The position numbers and the translations under genes were made by a program. The notes below the pieces were generated by a model that made no database searches, was not told the origin of the DNA, and saw only the letters and a list, made by a program, of their open reading frames with translations. A stretch of DNA of 12,926 nt from Caldisericota bacterium (GTDB lineage Bacteria > Caldisericota > JANLFM01): the NCBI GenBank assembly GCA_024655865.1, contig JANLFM010000031.1, positions 1 through 12,926 on the forward strand. Direction: 5' to 3'. Positions 7,616 through 12,926 of the stretch are shown here, one piece after another (the stretch's first letter is position 1; each line of letters opens with the position of its first letter).

Positions 7616-8940
7616 GTTTCCCTCCTGCCTGTGAAACAGAAAAAGCAGAACTGATCATAATTTCCTAAAACTTGCTGCATCCACTCCAAGCTGAGGTAAC
7701 CCAGAGAATCCACCCCCACCTTTTTTTGAACCTCCTCCACGCCATTACGGGCAATAAGCTGCCGACGAGAGGGAATGTCTATGCCCCAAAAGCATTCGTG
7801 GGTGATGGGAGGGGAGGCGACCCGAAAGTGAATCTCCTTGGGCCCTTTTAGCCTGACGATTTCAATCAATTTCTTGAGCGTGGTGCCCCTGACGATTGAA
7901 TCGTCTACCAAGACAATCCTCTTTCCTTTAATCAGATCAGCTATAGTGGAAAGCTTTTCCTTGACGGCCTCCGCCCTCTTGAAGGGCTCGATAAAAGTTC
8001 TCCCAATCCAGGGATTGCGCATGAGCCCAGGCTCTAAAGGAATCCCCGACCGGCGGCTGAAGCCAATAGCAGCGGAAAGGCCACTATCCATGACGGGGAC
8101 GACAATATCAGCATTGACTGGATGTTCCTCAGCACAGCGTTCCCCCAATTTTTCCCTGATCTCATATACGTTGTGCCCAAAAACGCAGGAATCGGGACGG
8201 GCAAAATAGATATATTCGAAAATGCACTGCTGAGATTGGCGCACAACCAGCCTCTGGTAAAAAAAGCCGTCCTCGGTAGCCACAGCCAAAGACCCTGGTT
8301 CCATTTCCAGCCTTTCTCCTCCCTCGGGAAAGGCGGCGTCCTCGCTGGAAAAAAGAACTGTATTTCCCTGGCGTCTGATCCATAAAGGACGATAGCCTTT
8401 GGGATCCCTGATGGCCACAACTTTATCCTCAAACAGAAAAAGCAGGGAATAGGCACCCTGGATTTGAAAAACCACCCTGGCCATTTCCAGAGGGTCCCAG
8501 GAAGAGGGGGGAGAGCGAAAATGCTCCACAAGCCTCTGCAGGAAAATCTCCGAATCGGAAGAGGTGAGGAAAACTTTCCCTCTCTGCTCCATCTCCCTTC
8601 TAAGCTTCTGGTAATTTTCCAGGTTTCCATTGTGAGCCAAAGCTACTTTAGCCTTCATAAACTCCACCTCAATGGGCTGAGCGTTGATGGGATCGGTTCC
8701 TCCTGCGGTAGAGTACCTTACATGGCCGATACCCAAATCTCCCTTGAGAACCTGAACCTTGGAAAGGGGCAAAGCCTCCCTCACCAAGCCAGGGCTTTTC
8801 CTGGTACTCAAGCGGCGATTGTGAACCAGAGAAATCCCTGCCGATTCCTGCCCTCGATGCTGGAGAGCCAAAAGCCCACGGTAGATCTCAGAAGCAATAC
8901 GGGGATAGACCCCTCCATAAAGACCGCAGTTCTCCCTCAT
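7612..8940 (-). CDS. purF: Amidophosphoribosyltransferase
   Basis: PurF makes phosphoribosylamine from PRPP and glutamine, the committed and usually feedback-inhibited step. An N-terminal Ntn-type glutaminase domain is followed by a phosphoribosyltransferase domain. The nucleophile is C5, so a four-residue propeptide (MREN) must be removed. LQHRGQESAG (26-35), GHVRYST (72-78), HNGNL (103-107) and SSDSE (127-131) belong to the glutaminase. The PRPP loop is IVLVDDSIVRGTT (342-354). C239, C383, C432 and C435 (CFFC) match the four ligands of the [4Fe-4S] cluster of B. subtilis-type PurF, so an oxygen-sensitive Fe-S enzyme is likely. The protein stops soon after CFTG, in RRET, whose codons hold the purM ribosome site. 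The ATG overlaps the purL stop (ATGA). Length 442 is slightly short. Confidence 0.98.
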   Translation of the reverse strand: MRENCGLYGGVYPRIASEIYRGLLALQHRGQESAGISLVHNRRLSTRKSPGLVREALPLSKVQVLKGDLGIGHVRYSTAGGTDPINAQPIEVEFMKAKVALAHNGNLENYQKLRREMEQRGKVFLTSSDSEIFLQRLVEHFRSPPSSWDPLEMARVVFQIQGAYSLLFLFEDKVVAIRDPKGYRPLWIRRQGNTVLFSSEDAAFPEGGERLEMEPGSLAVATEDGFFYQRLVVRQSQQCIFEYIYFARPDSCVFGHNVYEIREKLGERCAEEHPVNADIVVPVMDSGLSAAIGFSRRSGIPLEPGLMRNPWIGRTFIEPFKRAEAVKEKLSTIADLIKGKRIVLVDDSIVRGTTLKKLIEIVRLKGPKEIHFRVASPPITHECFWGIDIPSRRQLIARNGVEEVQKKVGVDSLGYLSLEWMQQVLGNYDQFCFFCFTGRRET

Positions 8941-11039
8941 TCCACACCTTCTAAGGAATGGTAGGCTTTTTCCAGCTCCGGAAGGGGGATCTCTTCCCCG
9001 TTCCAGATGAAATTTTCTCCTCCGATCTGGCCTATCCGGGAGAACTCAATCTCCCTCTTTTCCAGAAATTCCTGGAATTCTCTGACATGCTCTGAAGAAA
9101 CCTCGGCAATGAACCTGGCCGGGTATTCCTCAAAAGGGTGAACTTCTGTGGAGATATTTGCTCCCTTCCCCCCGCCAAGGGCCATCTCCGCACAACTCAC
9201 AATTATTCCCCCCTCGGAGACATCGTGCAGAGCCACAATCAAGTTTGAGGCCACCAAGCTCCTTACCGCCTCCAGGGTTCTGGCGCATTCCTCCCAATCC
9301 ACCTGGGGAAAAGCTTCCTTAATCAATCCTTCTTCTAAAAGGTATAAGGAAGCCCCATTCTGGGGAACGAGTCGCCGGCCAATCAAATAGATGAGGTCCC
9401 CTGTGCGGACGAAGCGAGAAACAGGGATGCGCTCTATATCCTCAACCTCACCCACAACCCCGATAACTGGAGTGGGAGGAACCTGCTTTCCCTGGCTCTC
9501 GTTGTAGAATGAGACGTTCCCTCCTGTAACGGAAATTCCCAGAATCTTTGCCCCTTCCTCCAAACCCATAAGAGCGGCGAAAAACTGTGCAGAAACCGGC
9601 TCTTTCTCAGGGTTTCCGAAATTGAAACAATTGGTGATCCCCAGAGGTTTTCCCCCGGAGGAGATAATGTTGCAACAGGCCTCAAAAAGGACGGCTTTGG
9701 TCCCCTCCCGGGGATGAAGCGCCGTATACCGGGAATTTCCCCCTAAAGTGAGGGCTATTCCCTTTTTACCCTCCAAATAGAGAACGGCAGCGTCCGATCC
9801 AGGAGGTTTAACGGTTTTGCCCCTGACAGCGTAATCATATCTCTCATAAACTGATCTCTTACAGGCGATGGTTGGATGACTCAGGAGGTCGAGGAGAAGC
9901 TCCCGAACCTGGCCCGACCAGAGAGCAACCCTGGAAGAGGTAGGGTAATTCCTCTCTATCTCCCGGGATAGATCGGGAGGGTTCACGATCAGGGAAAAAG
10001 GGAGAGAGGCCACAAGCTCCCCTTTCCAAAAGACGCGGAACTCCTCCCCAGAGGTCAAGACCCCGATGCGGGCGAAATCCAGCTCCCACTTATCCGCAAT
10101 TTCTTTCACTTCCCCCTCGTGCCCTTTCTCAATCACAAAGGCCATGCGCTCCTGGGACTCGCTCAACAAAATCTCCCAAGGCTCCATGCCCTCTTCCCGA
10201 AGCGGAACCTGATCCAAAAAGAGGTCCAAGCCCAGCCCCCCGATTGCGGCCATTTCCGCAGTGGAACTCAGTATTCCAGCGGCACCCATGTCCTGCATAG
10301 CCACCAGGGATTTGAGCTGAGAAACTTCCAAAGTGGCCTCAATCAATTTTTTCTCGGTAAAAGGGTCTCCTACCTGAACAGAGGGCCTCTCATCGGCCTC
10401 TATATCCAGTTCCCGAGAAGCGAAGGAAGCCCCGTGCAGTCCATCCCTTCCCGTCTTTGAACCCAAAAGGATCAAGGAATTTCCCACTCCTTGAGCTTCA
10501 TTGGTACATATCTCGTGGGGCTTGACTATGCCCACAGCCATAACATTGACCAGGGGGTTAAACTCAAATTGAGGATCGAAACGCACCTCCCCTCCTACCG
10601 TGGGAACGCCTATAGAGTTTCCGTAGACGCTAATCCCAGAAATAACCCCTTCATAAAGGGGAGAGCCAGGTTGAGAAAAATGCAAGGAATCGAGCAAGGC
10701 CACGGGCCGCGCACCCATAGCTATTACGTCCCTGATGATCCCTCCAATGCCCGTGGCTGCTCCCTGGAAAGGCTCCACAGCACAAGGGTGATTGTGGCTC
10801 TCCACTTTAAAGGCCACCCCCCAGTCCTGAATCCAGACTAGGCCGGCGTTCCCTCCCGGAGGATGGAGGTGGCTCTTCAAGAGTCGCCTGGAATGTCTGT
10901 AACCGCAGTGCTCTGACCACATGGCGGAGAAAATGTAAAGTTCAGTGGGATTGGGCTCTCGAGAGAGAGCCTGAACGATCCTCTGATAATCCTCCAAGGA
11001 AAGGGCCAGCTTTCTCAGGGTTTCAAGGTCTGCGGGCAT
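8937..11039 (-). CDS. purL: FGAM synthase large subunit, small PurL type
   Basis: PurL converts FGAR to FGAM (step 4), using ATP and ammonia delivered by PurQ, with PurS bridging the two. At 700 residues it is the small PurL of Gram-positive bacteria and archaea, not the 1300-residue fused form. It shows the catalytic WSEHCGYRHS (41-50, H44), the nucleotide motif KVESHNHP (78-85), the FQGAATGIGGIIRD stretch, GSKTGRDGLHGASFAS (193-208), QDMGAAG (249-255) and SESQERM (293-299). In the second half are PPGSDAAVL (412-420), FNFGNPEK (472-479), VTGGNVSFYNES (504-515) and LHDVSEGG near 600. Its two-fold repeat of the PurM fold is clear. The ATG lies 17 bases inside purQ with AAGGTGG close upstream, consistent with coupled synthesis of the complex. 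Confidence 0.98.
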   Translation of the reverse strand: MPADLETLRKLALSLEDYQRIVQALSREPNPTELYIFSAMWSEHCGYRHSRRLLKSHLHPPGGNAGLVWIQDWGVAFKVESHNHPCAVEPFQGAATGIGGIIRDVIAMGARPVALLDSLHFSQPGSPLYEGVISGISVYGNSIGVPTVGGEVRFDPQFEFNPLVNVMAVGIVKPHEICTNEAQGVGNSLILLGSKTGRDGLHGASFASRELDIEADERPSVQVGDPFTEKKLIEATLEVSQLKSLVAMQDMGAAGILSSTAEMAAIGGLGLDLFLDQVPLREEGMEPWEILLSESQERMAFVIEKGHEGEVKEIADKWELDFARIGVLTSGEEFRVFWKGELVASLPFSLIVNPPDLSREIERNYPTSSRVALWSGQVRELLLDLLSHPTIACKRSVYERYDYAVRGKTVKPPGSDAAVLYLEGKKGIALTLGGNSRYTALHPREGTKAVLFEACCNIISSGGKPLGITNCFNFGNPEKEPVSAQFFAALMGLEEGAKILGISVTGGNVSFYNESQGKQVPPTPVIGVVGEVEDIERIPVSRFVRTGDLIYLIGRRLVPQNGASLYLLEEGLIKEAFPQVDWEECARTLEAVRSLVASNLIVALHDVSEGGIIVSCAEMALGGGKGANISTEVHPFEEYPARFIAEVSSEHVREFQEFLEKREIEFSRIGQIGGENFIWNGEEIPLPELEKAYHSLEGVE

Positions 11040-11685
11040 ACAACCACCTTCTCATCGCTTGAAATATCTCTAATCCGTCCAAGTTGGGGTGGTAATTTAA
11101 GACAGAACGCTCTGGATGAGGCATCATCCCAATCACAGAGAAATCTTCACTGGCAATGGCGGCAATGCTATCCGTCGCTCCATTCGGGTTTTCCTCGTAT
11201 CTCATGAGAATGCGGTTCTCCCTTTTCAGTTTCGTGATCATCTCTCGGTCAGCGATGTATCGGCCATCGCTGTGTGCGATGTACAAAATCAACCTCTTCT
11301 GTATCCTAGAAAAGAGGGGGGTATCCTCGACCTTGAGGGCCACGGTTCTGCAGATAAAATGTCCGCAGGAGTTTCTCATCATCCCTCCAGGAAGGAGCCC
11401 GTCCTCCAGGAGAACCTGAAAGCCGTTGCAAATTCCTAAAACCATGCCCCTTTTTTCCGCTACATATCTCTCCACGGCTTTCATCACCGGAGAGAAACGG
11501 GCAATAGCACCCGGACGGAGATAATCGCCATAGGAGAAGCCTCCAGGGAGGACCACCAGATCGAAACTTTCCAGAGAGGTCCAATCATGCCAGACGTATT
11601 CAGCCTGAAAGCCGCTCCACTTTAAAGCCTCGAGGGTCTCGCTATCGCAATTGGTTCCTGGGAAAACGATCACAGCAGCTTTCAT
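11023..11685 (-). CDS. purQ: FGAM synthase glutaminase subunit
   Basis: PurQ hydrolyses glutamine and passes ammonia to PurL. It is a class I (triad) glutamine amidotransferase of 220 residues, the usual size for a stand-alone PurQ. It begins KAAVIVFPGTNCD and has LPGGFSYGDYLRPGAIA (46-62), the nucleophile elbow GICNGFQ (84-90) with C86, and the triad partners H190 and E192 in MMPHPERS. IAHSDGRY (136-143) takes the place of the more usual IAHGEGRY, a mild variation. Its ATG overlaps the purS stop (ATGA) and has only a weak GGAA upstream, so it probably relies on ribosomes arriving from purS. The neighbours purS and purL encode the other two subunits. Confidence 0.98.
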   Translation of the reverse strand: MKAAVIVFPGTNCDSETLEALKWSGFQAEYVWHDWTSLESFDLVVLPGGFSYGDYLRPGAIARFSPVMKAVERYVAEKRGMVLGICNGFQVLLEDGLLPGGMMRNSCGHFICRTVALKVEDTPLFSRIQKRLILYIAHSDGRYIADREMITKLKRENRILMRYEENPNGATDSIAAIASEDFSVIGMMPHPERSVLNYHPNLDGLEIFQAMRRWLYARRP

Positions 11686-11927
11686 TTGAACATTTCCAGT
11701 TCATAAACTTCGAAAACTGGGTTGGAGAGAACTTTTGCGGCAATCTCCTCGGCAATTGACCTGGCCCTTTCCTCTGAGGGTGCCTCAATGGAGATCTCGA
11801 AGATCTTCCCCATTCTCAGTCCCCTTACCGGATAAGAAAGTTTCCTCAAACTCTTCTCGATGGTCACAGCCTGAGGGTCATAGATGCGGGGAGCCACCTT
11901 CACCTTGACCTGAAAATCGTATTTCAT
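11682..11927 (-). CDS. purS: FGAM synthase subunit PurS
   Basis: PurS is the small dimeric bridging subunit that lets PurQ and small PurL form the FGAM synthase complex. At 81 residues it is typical. Family landmarks are VKVAPRIYDPQAVTI at the start (8-22), the VRGLRMGKIFEI strand in the middle (34-45) and NPVFEVYELE near the C-terminus. The ATG lies in an ATGA overlap with the purC stop and follows a strong AAGGAGG by eight bases. This gives the PurS-PurQ-PurL group its own good initiation site, while purQ has little of its own. Confidence 0.97.
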   Translation of the reverse strand: MKYDFQVKVKVAPRIYDPQAVTIEKSLRKLSYPVRGLRMGKIFEISIEAPSEERARSIAEEIAAKVLSNPVFEVYELEMFK

Positions 11928-12616
11928 GCAGAAATCCTCCTTAAGACTTCCCTGTAAGCTATGAGAGGGTCTCCTGCGGACTGACGATAGATGTCTTTAT
12001 CCAGGGAATCCCCTGTCTTTAGATCCCAAAACCTGCAGGAATCAGGGGTGATCTCGTCTGCCACCATTAATCGGTCTGCTCCCTTTCCAATTTCGACTTT
12101 AAAGTCCGCTAAAACTAAACCCCGCTCTCTCAAAAAGGGGGAAAGGGCTTGATTCACGCGCAAGGCTAATTTTTCCATTTCTTCTATTTCCGCCGAAGTG
12201 GCTATTTCAAGCGCAAGGATCGCCGGGAAACAAATTAGGGGGTCGTGAAGCTGATCGCTTTTGAGGAAAAATTCCACAATGGGAGGATCGAGTTTTTTCC
12301 CTTTTTCCAGGCCGTAGCGCCTGCAGAAAGACCCGGCGGTGAAGTTTCTCACCACCACCTCTAAAGGGAAGATCTTCAACTTGAAAGCTTTGAAAGCCCT
12401 TCCTGAGACTTTTCCCAGATAATGGTTGGGAACGCGAGCTTCCTGTAGCTTGGTGAAGAAAATGTGGTTAATAGAGTTGGAAAGAGAGCTTTTACCTTCT
12501 AATAGATCGTGTTTGGCCCCGTCTCCAGCGGTGATATCGTCCCGAAATTCAACTGTGACGGTGCCGTCATGGTTATCGAAAACCGACTTGACTTTTCCTT
12601 TGTGGATCAACTCCAT
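11924..12616 (-). CDS. purC: SAICAR synthetase
   Basis: PurC joins CAIR with aspartate using ATP (step 7). At 230 residues it is the usual bacterial single-domain enzyme. It shows the N-terminal GKVKSVF (ATP loop), DDITAGDGAKHDLLEGK (26-42), EVVVRNFTAGS (86-96), LADFKVEIG (169-177), DEITPDSCRFWD (187-198) and DKDIYRQ (206-212). One segment is odd: after DPLI (125-128), where homologues usually continue with N then an acidic residue and often a histidine, this protein reads CFPA. The other frames there give no better match, so it looks like real divergence and not a frameshift. It is the first gene of the operon, with AGGAGG at 12630-12625 eight bases before the ATG. That ribosome site is the likely target of the guanine riboswitch upstream. 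Confidence 0.97.
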   Translation of the reverse strand: MELIHKGKVKSVFDNHDGTVTVEFRDDITAGDGAKHDLLEGKSSLSNSINHIFFTKLQEARVPNHYLGKVSGRAFKAFKLKIFPLEVVVRNFTAGSFCRRYGLEKGKKLDPPIVEFFLKSDQLHDPLICFPAILALEIATSAEIEEMEKLALRVNQALSPFLRERGLVLADFKVEIGKGADRLMVADEITPDSCRFWDLKTGDSLDKDIYRQSAGDPLIAYREVLRRISA

Positions 12617-12624
12617 AGGGAATA

Positions 12625-12631
12625 CCTCCTT
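12625..12631 (-). promoter_or_regulatory. purC ribosome binding site, likely riboswitch target
   Basis: AAGGAGG on the minus strand lies eight bases before the purC ATG. Its AAGGAG can pair with CTCCTT at 12665-12660, and GGAGG can also pair less well with UCUCC just downstream of the hairpin. It is therefore the probable site of control. Confidence 0.85.
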
Positions 12632-12654
12632 TATTTTTCAGACAGGGGGAGAGA

Positions 12655-12695
12655 ACTACAAGGAGTGATCCAAAAAGGATAACACCCCTTGTAGT
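12655..12695 (-). promoter_or_regulatory. Riboswitch expression platform (anti-sequestor hairpin)
   Basis: ACTACAAGGGGTG (12695-12683) pairs over 13 positions, with one G-U, with CACTCCTTGTAGT (12667-12655). An inner ATCC/GGAT stem with a TTTTT loop extends it. The 5' strand includes the 3' strand of aptamer P1, so this hairpin and ligand-bound P1 exclude each other. No U tract follows, which argues against a terminator. When P1 forms, the freed CTCCTT can cover the purC ribosome site. The predicted result is translation OFF with guanine. The pairing is seen in the sequence; the switching direction is inferred. Confidence 0.8.
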
Positions 12696-12757
12696 CAGAT
12701 AATTTACGGTTACCTGGTAGAAACTTCCGGGCCATATTCCCGGAATTATACAAGGGT
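12686..12757 (-). promoter_or_regulatory. Guanine riboswitch aptamer (purine class)
   Basis: The minus strand folds into the standard purine aptamer. P1 is CCCTTGTA (12756-12749) with TACAAGGG (12693-12686). P2 is TTCCGGG (12745-12739) with CCCGGAA (12731-12725) around the loop AATATGG. J2/3 is GTTTCTAC. P3 is CAGGTAA (12716-12710) with TTATCTG (12702-12696) around the loop CCGTAAA. Both loops have 7 bases, and the GG of L2 can contact the CC of L3, as in known structures. The specificity position in GACTAC is C (12694), which in characterised members selects guanine or hypoxanthine, whereas U selects adenine. It sits in the leader of a purine operon that includes guaB. Confidence 0.97.
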
Positions 12758-12774
12758 AAGACATTTATGGGCGG

Positions 12775-12783
12775 ATTATAGCA
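12775..12783 (-). promoter_or_regulatory. Promoter of the pur operon (extended -10)
   Basis: TGCTATAAT on the minus strand is a perfect -10 hexamer with the TGn extension. No good -35 box sits 16-18 bases upstream, which fits an extended -10 promoter. The predicted start is near 12768, giving a leader of about 150 bases that contains the entire riboswitch. The region just upstream overlaps the degenerate 5' end of the tRNA remnant. Confidence 0.75.
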
Positions 12784-12803
12784 TTTAAATAAAAATCCCG
12801 CAT

Positions 12804-12890
12804 TTAGGAAGTTGGGGAATTTACAGATCCGCTAGTTCAGGGCGTATTTGGGGAATCCCAGTGGGGGTTCGACTCCCCCCTTCGGCACCA
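12804..12890 (+). pseudogene. Degenerate tRNA-Leu(CAG) remnant
   Basis: The 3' half is that of a normal tRNA-Leu. It has a variable arm TGGG-GAAT-CCCA (12849-12860), a T stem GGGGG/CCCCC around TTCGACT (12863-12879), the acceptor strand CTTCGGC (12880-12886), discriminator A and encoded CCA (12888-12890). Upstream, GGAATT, CAGA and GCTAG-TTCAGGG align with the D arm and anticodon arm of tRNA-Leu(CAG). However, the anticodon stem no longer pairs and is one base short, the D-loop GG is lost, and the 5' acceptor strand pairs with the 3' strand at only four of seven positions. It should not fold as a working tRNA. It is divergent from the pur operon. An old integration scar is an alternative reading. 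Confidence 0.75.
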
Positions 12891-12926
12891 AATCCAAAAA
12901 TGCTTCTCTTAATCCCTGGGATGGAA
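12891..12926. other. Right edge, no feature seen
   Basis: The last 36 bases after the tRNA-like CCA show no gene or signal that I can support. Confidence 0.5.

Noticed and set aside
12655-12695. Leader hairpin read as an intrinsic terminator
   Set aside because: The stem is strong, but it is followed by TCTCTCCCCC and not by a U tract. The complementary CTCCTT/AAGGAG relation fits translational control better.
12631-12735. A 34-codon open frame (minus strand) running through the riboswitch from an ATG in loop L2 and ending at the purC ribosome site
   Set aside because: No ribosome site precedes it, and every base is explained by the aptamer and platform. Its residues look arbitrary.
12745-12750. 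TATAAT in the leader as a second -10 box
   Set aside because: It is the conserved UAUAA-type junction sequence of the purine aptamer; the promoter at 12775-12783 has the TG extension and the right position.
12573-12764. 63-residue minus-strand open frame starting in the leader and overlapping the purC start
   Set aside because: The ATG would be only about four bases from the predicted transcript start, has no ribosome site, and runs out of frame into purC.
12804-12890. tmRNA or selenocysteine tRNA 3' end
   Set aside because: The CTTCGGC acceptor strand and the residual GGAATT/CAGA/GCTAG-TTCAGGG blocks align with tRNA-Leu; the 8-bp acceptor stem of tRNA-Sec and the tmRNA 3' pattern are absent.
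1-12926. CRISPR array, insertion sequence, toxin-antitoxin or defence system
   Set aside because: No regularly spaced repeats, transposase, terminal inverted repeats or defence-type domains are visible; nearly all of the window is explained by the pur operon.

Overview
This window holds one long minus-strand operon for de novo purine nucleotide synthesis, with its control region at the right end. Twelve genes run from about 12616 down to 329 in the order purC-purS-purQ-purL-purF-purM-purN-purH-purD-purE-guaB-purB. No gap between genes exceeds 7 bases. Most neighbours overlap through ATGA, TTGA or TAATG junctions or by longer stretches, so translational coupling is expected along the whole transcript.

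Together the genes cover PRPP to IMP: PurF (step 1), PurD (2), PurN (3), PurL/PurQ/PurS (4), PurM (5), PurE (6), PurC (7), PurB (8) and PurH (9 and 10). GuaB leads on to XMP and GMP. PurB also acts in the AMP branch. purK, purA and guaA are not in the window. The missing purK matters because the PurE here is short and has an atypical active-site loop.

Upstream of purC (12617-12800) there is a good extended -10 promoter and a clear guanine-class purine riboswitch: three-way junction, L2/L3 GG-CC contact, and C at the specificity position. Its expression platform looks translational. A strong alternative hairpin shares the 3' strand of P1, and the strand it holds could otherwise cover the purC ribosome binding site. 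Beyond the promoter, on the plus strand (about 12804-12890), lies a decayed tRNA-Leu(CAG) with an intact 3' half and a ruined 5' half.

The left end (1-328), downstream of purB, has no recognisable gene and no convincing intrinsic terminator; its transcript strand is pyrimidine-rich.

The organism is a bacterium. The core order purC-S-Q-L-F-M-N-H-D, the separate PurS/PurQ/small PurL, the Fe-S type PurF with a short propeptide, and the guanine riboswitch all resemble Firmicutes-type purine operons. Sequence divergence (short PurM, PurE and PurH) would also fit a deep-branching anaerobic lineage. I cannot name the taxon. The window is mostly well-understood core metabolism. I did not find an unknown system; the points worth checking are the riboswitch platform, the PurE-without-PurK question, a missing motif in PurH, and the tRNA remnant.
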